Part shown: positions 28,334 to 37,092 of the stretch, piece by piece
How positions within the stretch are numbered: position 1 is the stretch's first letter
Layout: each line of letters starts with the position of its first letter
From: Brevibacterium album DSM 18261
GTDB lineage: Bacteria; Actinomycetota; Actinomycetes; Actinomycetales; Brevibacteriaceae
Assembly (NCBI RefSeq): GCF_000426445.1
Contig: NZ_AUFJ01000009.1
Location: 434,001 to 498,000, forward strand
DNA: 64,000 nucleotides
Direction of reading: 5' to 3'
Translations under genes and position numbers: made by a program
Notes under the pieces: model-generated
Told to the model about the DNA's origin: nothing
The model's input: only the letters and a program-made list of their open reading frames with translations
The model's database searches: none

Positions 28334-29200
28334 ATGGCTGCACAGACCGCCGACCGCGACTACGTCCTCACCTTCGCCTGCCCGCAGAGGGCCGGCCTTG
28401 TCCATGCGCTCACCGGCGTGCTCGTGGAGCACGGCGGCGACATCATCGAGCTCAAGCAGTTCGACGACCCGCGGACCTCGCGGTTCTTCTCCCGCATCCG
28501 CTTCTCCCTGGGCGAGGACGCGGATCCTGCGCGGGTGAAGGAGCAGTTCGCCGCACTGGCCGAGCAGATGGATGCCGAATGGAGCCTGCGGCCCACCGAG
28601 GAGAAGCGGCGCGTCCTCATCATGGTGTCCAAGTTCGGCCACTGCCTCAACGACCTGCTCTACCGCGCCCGAATGGGTGAGCTCAATGCGGAGATCGTCG
28701 CCGTCGTGTCCAACCACCCGGACCACCGCCAGACGGTCGAGTGGCACGGCATCCCCTTCTTCCACGTGCCCGTCACGAAGGACACCAAGCCCGAGGCGGA
28801 GCAGCGCCTGCTCGACCTCGTCGACCGCTTCGAGGTGGACCTCGTGGTGCTCGCCCGGTACATGCAGATCCTGTCGGACGAGCTCTCGCACGAGCTGACC
28901 GGCAGGGCGATCAACATCCACCATTCGTTCCTGCCCAGCTTCAAGGGGGCCAAGCCCTACCACCAGGCGTACGAGCGCGGCGTGAAGACGGTGGGCGCCA
29001 CCGCCCACTACGTCAACGACGAGCTGGACGAGGGCCCGATCATCGCCCAGCAGGTGATCCCCGTGGACCACACCTACGGACCCGAGGACCTCGTGGCCGC
29101 CGGCCGCGGCTCCGAGTCCAAGGCGCTCGCCGACGCCGTGAAGTGGCACTGCGACTCCCGCGTGTTCCTCAACGGGGCGCGCACCGTCATCCTCTCCTGA
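28334..29200 (+). CDS. purU: Formyltetrahydrofolate deformylase
   Basis: The 288-residue protein has an N-terminal ACT domain (YVLTFACPQRAGLVHALTGV) and a C-terminal formyltransferase-like domain. The domain carries VVSNHPDHRQTVEWHGIPF, the catalytic-loop region INIHHSFLPSFKGAKPYHQA, and YERGVKTVGATAHYV with DEGPIIAQ. It hydrolyses 10-formyl-THF to formate and THF. Next to sox and dimethylglycine oxidase genes it would free THF from the C1 load created by methyl oxidation. CAGGAGAACC precedes ATG 28334. The purU/sox association is common in bacteria that degrade betaine or sarcosine. Confidence 0.95.
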   Translation: MAAQTADRDYVLTFACPQRAGLVHALTGVLVEHGGDIIELKQFDDPRTSRFFSRIRFSLGEDADPARVKEQFAALAEQMDAEWSLRPTEEKRRVLIMVSKFGHCLNDLLYRARMGELNAEIVAVVSNHPDHRQTVEWHGIPFFHVPVTKDTKPEAEQRLLDLVDRFEVDLVVLARYMQILSDELSHELTGRAINIHHSFLPSFKGAKPYHQAYERGVKTVGATAHYVNDELDEGPIIAQQVIPVDHTYGPEDLVAAGRGSESKALADAVKWHCDSRVFLNGARTVILS

Positions 29201-29216
29201 GACACCATCCGCCGAG

Positions 29217-29265
29217 TGAGCGGTTCCTGTCGGCCCGAGCGCCGCAGCACGTCAGAAACCGCTCA
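29217..29265. repeat. 49-bp imperfect palindrome, copy 1
   Basis: The outer arms TGAGCGGTTCCTGTCG and CGTCAGAAACCGCTCA pair with two mismatches. The element has the same length and closely similar arms as the perfect palindrome at 37024-37072. Both lie just after the stop codon of a one-carbon-metabolism gene. Confidence 0.75.
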
Positions 29266-29285
29266 ACCGGTGGGTGAAGGAGGGC

Positions 29286-29335
29286 CCGAGGGCCCCTCCG
29301 GCCGCGTCTGTGACGCGAGTTGGAGGGGCCCTCGG
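29286..29335 (+). terminator. Hairpin after purU
   Basis: Perfect 14-bp arms CCGAGGGCCCCTCC (29286-29299) and GGAGGGGCCCTCGG (29322-29335) enclose a 22-base loop, followed by CGTTCTTC. The remaining 29336-29474 should hold the promoter of the reductase gene; I cannot place it with confidence. Confidence 0.8.
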
Positions 29336-29474
29336 CGTTCTTCACTCGCACGTCGTCCTGATCCTCGAGCGTGTACGCGGATTTGACGATGGCAGGCAGA
29401 AACTTTCACTTCTCTCGCACGTTCGCGGTGCGTACGGTGGCACCAGGAGGCCGGCGCAGGGAGGAGGACCGACG

Positions 29475-30950
29475 ATGACGGTCAGCACCACGATGATGGC
29501 GATCCCCACGGCGGAGCGCATCCGCGGGCTGGAGATGCCGTGGAACCGCGTGCTCGGAGGGCTCGCCGCGGACGGCGCCGCGCTGGCCCTGGGGCCCTGG
29601 CAGCCGCAGGAGTTCACGGCCGAGTGCGTGGAGACCCGGCCGGAGGCCGGCAGGATGCTCAGCTGCGTCTTCCGCCGGACGGACGGGCTGCCGCTCACCT
29701 TCCGGGCGGGCCAGTACCTCAACATCGCGTTCCCGGTGCACGGACCGGACGCCGAGCCCGTCGAGCGCAGCTACTCCCTCTCGAGCTCGCCGACGGAGCC
29801 CTGGACGTTCACCCTCACCGTCAAACGGGAGGAGGGCGGACTGGTCTCCCGCTGGATCCACGAGCACCTGCACCCCGGGACGGTCCTCGAGGTGCTCGGT
29901 CCCGTGGGAGCCTTCCACCTGCCGGACGCGGACAGCCGCGCGCGCTATCTCCTGCTCGCGGCGGGCTCCGGCATCACTCCCCTCATGTCGATGGTCCGCG
30001 CCATCCGCTCGCTGCCCGGCCAGGCCGATGTCGTCATGCTCTACCACGGCACCGAGCCGGGCGCCTTCGCCTTCGGCAGCGAACTCGAGCACTGCGCGTA
30101 CATGGATTCGCGCATCGACGTCTACTACTCCCTGGGCGACAGGCGGATCAGCGGCACCTGGGAGGGCATGGCGGGCAGGCTCACGGCCGACATGATCCGG
30201 GAGGTCGCCCCGGATGCGGCCGAGCGCGAGGTCTTCGCCTGCGGTCCCGGCGGCTACCTCGACGCCGCGGGCGCCCTGCTCCGCGAGATCGGCGTCGACG
30301 ATGCGCGCGTCCACATGGAGTTCTTCACCGGCGGCGCACGGACCCGCGCGGAGTACCGGAAGGAGATCGCCTGGGCGAGCGAGTTCGCCGGGGATGCCGC
30401 CGAGGCCGCGGCACGGGACGGGAACTGGCAGCCGGCTCCGGAGGTCTACGGTCCGGAGGCCGAGGTCCCGGCACCGTGCGGCCTCGGCGCCCCGCTGGTT
30501 GGGACAGACCGCACAGGCTCAGGAGACGACGCGACTCGGAGGGACGGCGGAGACGGCTCCGCAGGCGTCGCGGACCGCGCGGTTCAGGGAGGCGCTGCGA
30601 AGCCCGCGGGCGGCGCGGGCTCCGGAGAAGACGCGGCTCGGACGGACGGTGCGGGCCCGGCGGACGGCTTCGAGACGGTGGGCGAGGGGTCGCTGACCAT
30701 GACGTTCACCCGGACGCGGAGGAACGTCCGCGTCGATCCGGGGCAGACGGTCCTCGAAGCGGCTCTCGCCGCCGGGGTGCCCATCGGCGCGAACTGCGAG
30801 GAGGGCATGTGCGGCACGTGCAAGTCCGTCAAGGTCTCCGGCGAGGTGGACATGCACCACCAGGGCGGCATCCGCGCCCGTGAGATCAAGGCGGGCAAGT
30901 TCCTCCCCTGCTGCTCCACTCCCCTCACGGACCTCGTCATCGAGGCGTGA
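29475..30950 (+). CDS. GbcB-like ferredoxin reductase without a partner oxygenase
   Basis: The 491-residue protein starts at ATG 29475 after GGAGGAGG. It has an FAD-binding ferredoxin-reductase domain (AGQYLNIAFPVHGPDAEPVE, RSYSLSSSP) and an NAD-binding domain (YLLLAAGSGITPLMSMVRAI, EVFACGPGGYLD). A Gly/Ala/Asp-rich linker covers about residues 330-397. The C-terminal plant-type 2Fe-2S domain has cluster ligands in NCEEGMCGTCKSVK and LPCCSTP. It is closely similar to the GbcB gene at 35397 (both begin with IRG-EMPWNRVL). Unlike that copy it stands alone, with no Rieske oxygenase beside it. It would pass electrons from NAD(P)H to a Rieske oxygenase, perhaps the same GbcA. Confidence 0.88.
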   Translation: MTVSTTMMAIPTAERIRGLEMPWNRVLGGLAADGAALALGPWQPQEFTAECVETRPEAGRMLSCVFRRTDGLPLTFRAGQYLNIAFPVHGPDAEPVERSYSLSSSPTEPWTFTLTVKREEGGLVSRWIHEHLHPGTVLEVLGPVGAFHLPDADSRARYLLLAAGSGITPLMSMVRAIRSLPGQADVVMLYHGTEPGAFAFGSELEHCAYMDSRIDVYYSLGDRRISGTWEGMAGRLTADMIREVAPDAAEREVFACGPGGYLDAAGALLREIGVDDARVHMEFFTGGARTRAEYRKEIAWASEFAGDAAEAAARDGNWQPAPEVYGPEAEVPAPCGLGAPLVGTDRTGSGDDATRRDGGDGSAGVADRAVQGGAAKPAGGAGSGEDAARTDGAGPADGFETVGEGSLTMTFTRTRRNVRVDPGQTVLEAALAAGVPIGANCEEGMCGTCKSVKVSGEVDMHHQGGIRAREIKAGKFLPCCSTPLTDLVIEA

Positions 30951-31055
30951 GCGGGCCGCGCAGCACTCGAGTGCGCAGCGCTCCCGCTCAGGCGCAGACC
31001 CCGCCGCCGGGACCGCATGGTGCCGTCGCACTGACACGTTTCCTCCGGGATACAG

Positions 31056-31107
31056 CACTCGGCCTCCGCACCGACACGCTGCAGCATGTCAGTGCGGAGG
31101 CCGAGTG
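31056..31107. terminator. Bidirectional hairpin between convergent reductase and MFS genes
   Basis: The 21-bp arms (31056-31076, beginning CACTCGGCCTCCGCAC, and 31087-31107) pair with one mismatch around a 10-base loop. It lies between the stop codons at 30950 and 31163 and can end transcripts from both strands. Confidence 0.82.
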
Positions 31108-31162
31108 CGCGGGACCGGAAGAGGCCCGCATGGACGGCGCACCGGACGCCGTACCCCGGGAC

Positions 31163-32497
31163 TCAGTCCCCGTCGAGCGAGGCGAACTTGGTCTCCGGCG
31201 CCCAGAGGAACGAGGCCGCCAGGCCCACCGCCGGGAAGACCGCGGCGATGAGGAGCGTGGTCGTCACGCCCATCGTCTCGAGCGTGAAGGGGAACAGATA
31301 CGTCGCCGAGGCCGCGCCCACACGGCTGATCGCCGCGGCGAAGCCCACGCCCGTGCTCCGGTAGCGGGTGGGGAACATCTCCGGCGGGTACACGTACTGG
31401 ATGCTGTTGGAGGCGGTGATGATGAGCACGAACGCCCCGAACACCACCAGCGTGAGCATGAGCGGCTGATCGGGCCAGAGCCCCAGGTACAGCAGGAGGG
31501 CCGTGATCACCGCGAACGTCGAGATCACGAACGTGCGGCGCGGCAGCGCCCAGAGCAGCCACAGACCCACGGCCGCACCGGCGAGCTGCAGCCCGTTCAT
31601 GACCAGGTCCGCGGAGAACCCGCCGCCCAGCCCCAGGCTGTCCAGCACCGGCCCGATGAAGGTGAAGATCGCGAACAGCGGTCCCACCTGGCAGAACCAG
31701 AACAGGCCGGAGTACAGGACCCGCCGCCAGTCGTTGTCCCGGAAGAAGCTCCGCAGCGAGGTCTCCTCGTCCGTCCCGCCCACGACCTCGGGCAGCGCGT
31801 ACTGCTCGCCGAAGTGCCGCGTGACGATCTCCTGCGCCTCCGCATCACGGCCGCGGCTCTGCAGCCAGCGCGGGGACTCCGGGATGGCGAACCGGATGAG
31901 GAGCGTGATGAAGGCCGGGACCGCCGAGGTCGCGAGCAGCAGGCGCCACTGATCCGCGGGCCAGAAGTGCGCGACGACGAAGGCCGCGATGAAGCCCACG
32001 AACCAGAACGGGGCGATGCTGCCGAGGAACACGCTGCGCTTGAGCCGGGGCGTGAACTCCGCCAGCAGCGCGGTGCCCACCGCGTACTCCACGCCGATCA
32101 GCAGGCCGAGCAGCAGCCGCAGCGCCACGAGGTCCCAGGTCCCCACGACGAAGAGCTGGGCCAGCGAGACGACCACGAACCCCACGAGGTTCCAGAAGAA
32201 CACGCGCTTGCGGCCGAACCTGTCCGCGATCCGCCCGAAGAACATCCCGCTCACGAAGATCCCGATGAGAGCGCTCGCCGCGATGAGGCCCTGATCCAGG
32301 GCGGAGAGCCCGAGTTCCTCGCCGGCGGGCCCGACGGCGCCGCCGATCACGCCGAGGATGTAGCCGTCGACGAAGATCCCGCCGAACGCCCCGATCGCCA
32401 CGAGGACCACGAGCCGGTTGACCGGCGCGTCCTCGACCGAGATCGCCCCGGACGGGAGAGCACCGGTCCGGGGCGATGTGGTGGTGCGATCGCTCAC
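31163..32497 (-). CDS. MFS transporter of the betaine catabolic cluster
   Basis: The 444-residue protein has twelve probable membrane segments. The signatures are GRIADRFGRKRVFFWNLVG between helices 2 and 3, and IPESPRWLQSRGRDAEAQEI in the central loop, which is typical of the sugar-porter/SV2-like and aromatic-acid branches of the major facilitator superfamily. GTG 32497 overlaps the formaldehyde dehydrogenase stop codon (GTGA), so the two are co-transcribed. The context suggests uptake of betaine, choline-derived compounds or another methylated amine. Known betaine uptake systems are mostly BCCT or ABC types, so the substrate is an inference. Confidence 0.85.
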   Translation of the reverse strand: MSDRTTTSPRTGALPSGAISVEDAPVNRLVVLVAIGAFGGIFVDGYILGVIGGAVGPAGEELGLSALDQGLIAASALIGIFVSGMFFGRIADRFGRKRVFFWNLVGFVVVSLAQLFVVGTWDLVALRLLLGLLIGVEYAVGTALLAEFTPRLKRSVFLGSIAPFWFVGFIAAFVVAHFWPADQWRLLLATSAVPAFITLLIRFAIPESPRWLQSRGRDAEAQEIVTRHFGEQYALPEVVGGTDEETSLRSFFRDNDWRRVLYSGLFWFCQVGPLFAIFTFIGPVLDSLGLGGGFSADLVMNGLQLAGAAVGLWLLWALPRRTFVISTFAVITALLLYLGLWPDQPLMLTLVVFGAFVLIITASNSIQYVYPPEMFPTRYRSTGVGFAAAISRVGAASATYLFPFTLETMGVTTTLLIAAVFPAVGLAASFLWAPETKFASLDGD

Positions 32498-33708
32498 CGC
32501 GCGATCATCCCGTGCGGGTCGATGACGAACTTGCGGGCGGCACCCTCGTCGAACGCGGCGTACGCGGACGGCGCCTCGTCCAGGGAGATGGGCGTGGCGC
32601 GCACGTTCTTCGCGATGCTCACCTTGTCGTGGAGGATCGCCTGCATGAGCCCGCGGTGGTACTTCATGACCGGGCACTGGCCGGTCACGAAGGTGTGGGA
32701 CTTCGCGAAGCCGAGGCCGAACCGCATGGACAGCGAGCCCTGCTTGGCCGCCTCGTCCACCGCGCCCGGGTCGCCGGTCACGTAGAGGCCGGGGATGCCG
32801 AGGCTGCCGCCTGCGCGGGTGATCTCCATGAGGGAGTTGAGCACGGTGGCCGGCGCCTCGGTCCCGGCATCGCTGCCGTGGCCGCGAGCCTCGAAGCCCA
32901 CCGCGTCGATGCCGCAGTCCACCTCGGGCACGCCGAGGATCTGCTCGATCTGCTCGATCGGGTTGCCCAGCGAGACGTCGACGGTCTCGCAGCCGAAGCT
33001 GCGCGCCTGCTCGAGGCGGTCCTGGTTGAGGTCGCCCACGATGACGACGGCCGCGCCGAGGAGCTGCGCCGAGGTCGCTGCGGCCAGGCCCACCGGGCCC
33101 GCGCCCGCCACGTAGACGGTGGAGCCCACCGTCACACCCGCGCCCACGGCGCCGTGGAAGCCCGTGGGGAAGATGTCGGAGAGCATCGTGAGATCGAGGA
33201 TCTTCTCCAGCGCCTGGTCCCGGTCCGGGAACTTCAGCACGTTCCAGTCCGCATAGGGCACCAGCACGTACTCGGCCTGGCCGCCCACCCAGCCGCCCAT
33301 GTCCACGTAGCCGTAGGCGGAGCCCGGCCGGTCAGGGTTGACGTTGAGGCAGATGCCGGTCTGGCCCTCCTTGCAGTTGCGGCAGCGGCCGCAGGAGATG
33401 TTGAACGGCACCGAGACCACGTCGCCGACCTTGACGAACTCGACGTCGCGGCCCACCTCGACCACCTCACCGGTGATCTCATGGCCCAGGACGAGCCCTG
33501 CCGGTGCAGTGGTGCGGCCCCGGACCATGTGCTGGTCGGAGCCGCAGATGTTCGTCGCGATGGTCTTGAGGACGACCCCGTGGTCCACCTTCCGGCCCAC
33601 GTTCGCCGGGTTGACGCCGGGTCCGTCCTTGAGCTCGAACTCGGGGTACGGGGTGTCGATCACCTCGACTTTGCCCGGGCCCACGTAGCTGACTGCCCTG
33701 TTGCTCAT
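32494..33708 (-). CDS. fdhA: Glutathione-independent formaldehyde dehydrogenase
   Basis: The 404-residue zinc alcohol dehydrogenase-type protein begins MSNRAVSYVGPGKVEVIDTP after GGAGG. The catalytic zinc region is ATNICGSDQHMVRGRT with GLVLGHEITGEVVEVG, the structural zinc loop is CGRCRNCKEGQTGIC, and the NAD-binding motif is VYVAGAGPVGLAAATSAQ. The long inserted loop (PDRPGSAYGYVDMGGWVGG) is a hallmark of the Pseudomonas-type FdhA that works without glutathione. It oxidises formaldehyde released by betaine and dimethylglycine demethylation to formate. It is divergent from gbcA. Confidence 0.92.
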   Translation of the reverse strand: MSNRAVSYVGPGKVEVIDTPYPEFELKDGPGVNPANVGRKVDHGVVLKTIATNICGSDQHMVRGRTTAPAGLVLGHEITGEVVEVGRDVEFVKVGDVVSVPFNISCGRCRNCKEGQTGICLNVNPDRPGSAYGYVDMGGWVGGQAEYVLVPYADWNVLKFPDRDQALEKILDLTMLSDIFPTGFHGAVGAGVTVGSTVYVAGAGPVGLAAATSAQLLGAAVVIVGDLNQDRLEQARSFGCETVDVSLGNPIEQIEQILGVPEVDCGIDAVGFEARGHGSDAGTEAPATVLNSLMEITRAGGSLGIPGLYVTGDPGAVDEAAKQGSLSMRFGLGFAKSHTFVTGQCPVMKYHRGLMQAILHDKVSIAKNVRATPISLDEAPSAYAAFDEGAARKFVIDPHGMIAR

Positions 33709-34095
33709 CCTCGAGCCTCCGATCTGGAGATATATCAGTCTGAAGATCAGTGGGATATCCACCGTCGCGAGCAGTCTGCTGTGCCCCAGAGCACAGTGTC
33801 AAGCAGAAGGGGAGCGGCCTCCCGCTCGCGCCTCACACCGTCCGGGAGCAGGCCGCGGGCAATCTGCACGACTGCGCGGATGCGCATTCGTTCATGCACT
33901 CCCCCCGCACGGTTCCGAACTGAAATCTGCGCTTTTCCCACCGGCCGGCGATGCCTAATGTTGCGGTGTGCCGATGCACGCCCCCAGCGCTGCCGCATGC
34001 CCCGCAGACACCGGTGTCCGCAGCGGCAGCAGCGGTGCGCCGCATCGGCGCCGGCAGACTTCCGTTCCACCCCTCGCAACTCCAGGAGAGATCCC
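33709..34095. promoter_or_regulatory. Divergent promoter region fdhA/gbcA with GATATATCAGT motif
   Basis: This 387-bp gap has no gene that I can support. GATATATCAGT (33729-33739) matches 11 bases of the gntR/soxB operator and lies 21 bases before the fdhA start. A second AT-rich stretch (AAGATCAGTGGGATATCC) follows. AATCTGC occurs at 33869 and AAATCTGC at 33922. CAGGAGAG at 34083-34090 is the ribosome site of gbcA. Shared regulation with the sox operon is inferred. Confidence 0.6.
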
Positions 34096-35400
34096 ATGGC
34101 CCCTGCAGTGAACCTGACCCCCAAGACGCGAGGCCGCCTGACGGCCTCGCTCCCGGAGGCCCGCATAGAAGAGCTGCAGCGCCTCCTTGCAGAGCGCCGG
34201 GAGGGCTTCTCGCTCGAGGCCCCCTTCTACACGGATCCCGCCGTCTTCACGGCGGACATGGAGGGGATCTTCGGCCGCCACTGGGTCTTCGCCGCCAGCG
34301 TCGCCGAGGTGCCCGAGCCGGGCGACTACGTCACGGTGGACTACGGCCCGTACTCGCTCATCGTGCTGCGCAACGACGACGAGGGCATCAACGTCCTCCA
34401 CAATGTGTGCCGCCACCGCGGCGCCCGGGTCCTCACGGAGGACAGCGGCACCACCGGCAACCTCGTCTGCCAGTACCACTCGTGGACCTATGACGCCGAG
34501 GGCACGCTCATCCACGCCTCGGCACCGGGCGAGGCGGACTTCGCGAAGGGCTGCTACAACCTCAAGCGGGCGCACTCCCGCGAGGTCGCCGGCCTCATCT
34601 TCGTCTGCCTCGCGGACGAGCCGCCCGAGGACTTCGACGAGACCGCCAAGATCTTCGAGCCCTACCTCGCACCCCACGAGCTGGGGAAGTCCAAGGTCGC
34701 CTACCAGCAGAACATCGTGGAGGAGGGCAACTGGAAGCTCGTCATGGAGAACAACCGGGAGTGCTACCACTGCGACGGCCACCCGGAGCTCGCCTGCTCG
34801 CTGTTCCCCACCTGGGGCCTCACCGACGGCATCATCCCGGCGCACCTCGAGGACGTCTGGCAGCGCAACCTCAACGCGCAGGACGCCCTGGAGGAGCGGT
34901 GCAGGCGCTACGGCCTGCCGTATGAGGTCGTCGAGGAGCTCGACACCCGCATCGCCGGCATCCGCATCTCCCGCGAATCCCTCGACGGCGCGGGCGAGTC
35001 CTTCTCCGCCACAGGCCGCAGGCTGTCCAAGAAGCTGCTGGGCGATCTGCCGGACTTCCGGCTTGGACGCTGCTCCATGCACCTCCAGCCCAACTCCTGG
35101 TTCCACTTCCTCTCCGATCACGTCATCACCTTCTCCGCCTTCCCCATCAACGAGCACCAGACGCTCGTGCGCACCACCTGGCTGGTCGCGGACGACGCGG
35201 TGGAGGGCGTCGACTACGATCTGGATGAACTCACCCACACCTGGAAGCAGACCAATCTGCAGGACAAGAACTTCGTGGAGCTCTGCCAGCGCGGTGCGGC
35301 GAGCCCCGCTTACGAGCAGGGTCCGTACATGCGCAGCGAGTACCAGGTCGAGGCGTTCATCAACTGGTACGTGCAGCGTATGAAGGAGCACATGGCATGA
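34096..35400 (+). CDS. gbcA: Glycine betaine monooxygenase, Rieske oxygenase component
   Basis: The 434-residue protein has a Rieske domain with CRHRGARVL (C105, H107) and CQYHSWTY (C125, H128). A catalytic domain follows, where MENNRECYHCDGHPEL supplies H225 and H229 for the mononuclear iron. It is a ring-hydroxylating-type oxygenase of the GbcA/stachydrine demethylase group. Its immediate pairing with gbcB and a dimethylglycine oxidase supports betaine N-demethylation to dimethylglycine and formaldehyde. ATG 34096 follows CAGGAGAG. The stop codon overlaps gbcB by four bases. Carnitine or choline-related substrates are less likely alternatives. Confidence 0.9.
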   Translation: MAPAVNLTPKTRGRLTASLPEARIEELQRLLAERREGFSLEAPFYTDPAVFTADMEGIFGRHWVFAASVAEVPEPGDYVTVDYGPYSLIVLRNDDEGINVLHNVCRHRGARVLTEDSGTTGNLVCQYHSWTYDAEGTLIHASAPGEADFAKGCYNLKRAHSREVAGLIFVCLADEPPEDFDETAKIFEPYLAPHELGKSKVAYQQNIVEEGNWKLVMENNRECYHCDGHPELACSLFPTWGLTDGIIPAHLEDVWQRNLNAQDALEERCRRYGLPYEVVEELDTRIAGIRISRESLDGAGESFSATGRRLSKKLLGDLPDFRLGRCSMHLQPNSWFHFLSDHVITFSAFPINEHQTLVRTTWLVADDAVEGVDYDLDELTHTWKQTNLQDKNFVELCQRGAASPAYEQGPYMRSEYQVEAFINWYVQRMKEHMA

Positions 35401-36932
35401 CAGTCACCACGACCACGGCGATTCCGGACACCCTCCGCATCCGCGGCGTGGAGATGCCGTGGAACCGGGTGCTGCAGGCGAGTTCGGACGCCGCGGGAGC
35501 GGCCAAGGCCCTGGGGCCGTGGCACCCGCAGGAGTTCATGGCCGAGTGCGTGCAGACCGTGCCCGAGGTCGGGGACATGATGACGTTCGTGTTCCGCCGC
35601 ACGGACGGGGCGCCGCTGGCCTTCCGCGCCGGCCAGTACCTCAACATCGCCTTCCCCGTGAACGGGCCGGATGCGGAGCCGGTTGACCGCAGCTACTCGA
35701 TCTCGAGCGCGCCCACGGAGCCGTGGACGTTCTCCATCACGATCAAGCGCGAGGAGGGCGGCCGGGTCTCCGGCTGGGCGCATGAGAACGTGCGGCCCGG
35801 GACCGTCCTGGAGATGCTGGGGCCGGTGGGCGCCTTCCACCTCCCGGACGCGGACCGGCGGGCGCGCTACCTGTTCCTGGCGGCGGGCTCGGGGATCACC
35901 CCGCTCATGTCCATGATCCGCACCATCCACTCCCTGCCGGGGTACGCGGACATCGTGATGCTGTACCACGGCGCGGAGCCGGGAACCTTCGCGTTCTCCC
36001 GCGAGCTGGAGTACCTGGCCTCGGTCGACTCCCGGATCACGGTCTACTACTCGCTGGGCGACCGGAGCGTGCCGGGAACATGGGAGGGCATGGTGGGCCG
36101 GCTGACGGCCCCGATGATCGAGTCGGTCGCTCCCGATGCCAACGGCCGCCAGGTCTACGCCTGCGGTCCGGAGGGCTACCTCAACGTGGCCGGGGACCTG
36201 CTGCGCGATCTGGGCGTGGACGATGTGAGCGTGCACATGGAGTACTTCTCCGGCGACCGCCAGGTCCGCCTCGAGTACAAGGAAGAGGTGGCGCTGGCCG
36301 GGGAGATCGCGGAGGAGATCGCCGAGGCCGGGGACGAGTACTACGAGCAGCAGCCCGCCGCGTTCGAGGTCTACGGCCTCAGCACGGAATCGGATGCCGA
36401 CGGCGGTCTGCCGGGTGCCGACGTCGCCGAGGCGAATGCCTCCTCCGCGGAGGCCTCGGCCACTCCTGAGGCCGCCTTCGACTGGAACGACCCGTCTCCG
36501 TCGACGGGGGCCCTGCCCCTCGTGATCGCTGAGTTCGACGACGAGGGCAACATCGTCGATCCTTCCGCGGCCGCAGCCGCTGGTGCGTCACCGTCCGCCG
36601 CTGCGAGCGGCGGGCAGACCGACGGAGCGGCCGGGGACGACGCCTCCGGGTTCGAGACCGTGGGCGAGGGCGCGCTGACCATGTCGTTCATGCGCAGCAG
36701 GCTCAATGTGCGGATCGGCGAGGGCGAGAACGTCCTCGACACCGCCAAGGCGGCGGGCATCCGGATCGCGATGAACTGCCAGGAAGGCATGTGCGGCTCG
36801 TGCAAGACCGTCAAGCTCTCCGGTGAGGTGGACATGAACCACCAGGGCGGCATCCGCGCCCGTGAGATCAAGGCGGGCAAGTTCCTGCCGTGCTGCTCGA
36901 CGGCGCAGTCGGACCTCGTCCTCGACGCCTGA
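35397..36932 (+). CDS. gbcB: Glycine betaine monooxygenase, reductase component
   Basis: The 511-residue protein is coupled to gbcA by an ATGA overlap. Its domains in order are FAD-binding (AGQYLNIAFPVNGPDAEPVD, RSYSISSAP), NAD-binding (YLFLAAGSGITPLMSMIRTI), an acidic/Ala-rich linker of about 100 residues (roughly 320-415), and a C-terminal 2Fe-2S ferredoxin (NCQEGMCGSCKTVK, LPCCSTA). It transfers electrons from NAD(P)H through FAD and the cluster to the Rieske centre of GbcA. The linker differs completely from that of the paralogue at 29475, while the domains are closely similar. The gene ends before two stacked hairpins. Confidence 0.92.
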   Translation: MTVTTTTAIPDTLRIRGVEMPWNRVLQASSDAAGAAKALGPWHPQEFMAECVQTVPEVGDMMTFVFRRTDGAPLAFRAGQYLNIAFPVNGPDAEPVDRSYSISSAPTEPWTFSITIKREEGGRVSGWAHENVRPGTVLEMLGPVGAFHLPDADRRARYLFLAAGSGITPLMSMIRTIHSLPGYADIVMLYHGAEPGTFAFSRELEYLASVDSRITVYYSLGDRSVPGTWEGMVGRLTAPMIESVAPDANGRQVYACGPEGYLNVAGDLLRDLGVDDVSVHMEYFSGDRQVRLEYKEEVALAGEIAEEIAEAGDEYYEQQPAAFEVYGLSTESDADGGLPGADVAEANASSAEASATPEAAFDWNDPSPSTGALPLVIAEFDDEGNIVDPSAAAAAGASPSAAASGGQTDGAAGDDASGFETVGEGALTMSFMRSRLNVRIGEGENVLDTAKAAGIRIAMNCQEGMCGSCKTVKLSGEVDMNHQGGIRAREIKAGKFLPCCSTAQSDLVLDA

Positions 36933-36944
36933 CCGGAAGCACGC

Positions 36945-36996
36945 CGCGAAAGCTCAGGGCGCCCACGCGATTGCGTGGGCGCCCTGAGCTTTCGCG
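36945..36996. terminator. Perfect 24-bp hairpin between convergent gbcB and dmg genes
   Basis: Arms of 24 bp (36945-36968 and 36973-36996, CGCGAAAGCTCAGGGCGCCC at the outer end) are perfectly complementary around the loop GATT. It is 13 bases after the gbcB stop codon. Confidence 0.88.
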
Positions 36997-37023
36997 CTCT
37001 CCATGCCCCGCAGGCCCGACAAA

Positions 37024-37072
37024 TGAGCGGTCTCTGTCGGTCCTGAGCTGCAGGACCGACAGAGACCGCTCA
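37024..37072. repeat. 49-bp perfect palindrome, copy 2
   Basis: The 21-bp arms beginning TGAGCGGTCTCTGTCGG are perfectly complementary around GAGCTGC. The element resembles copy 1 at 29217. It also lies 20 bases after the dmg stop codon and may terminate that gene. Confidence 0.8.
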
Positions 37073-37092
37073 CTCGACGGGCTGGGAGTGGC

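Noticed and set aside
29217..29265. Possible tRNA or small RNA because of strong folding
   Set aside because: It is a simple palindrome without cloverleaf features or conserved T-loop bases.
32476..34095. Upstream extension of gbcA in frame across fdhA
   Set aside because: It runs antisense through fdhA. The Rieske protein has the expected length from ATG 34096, with a good ribosome site.
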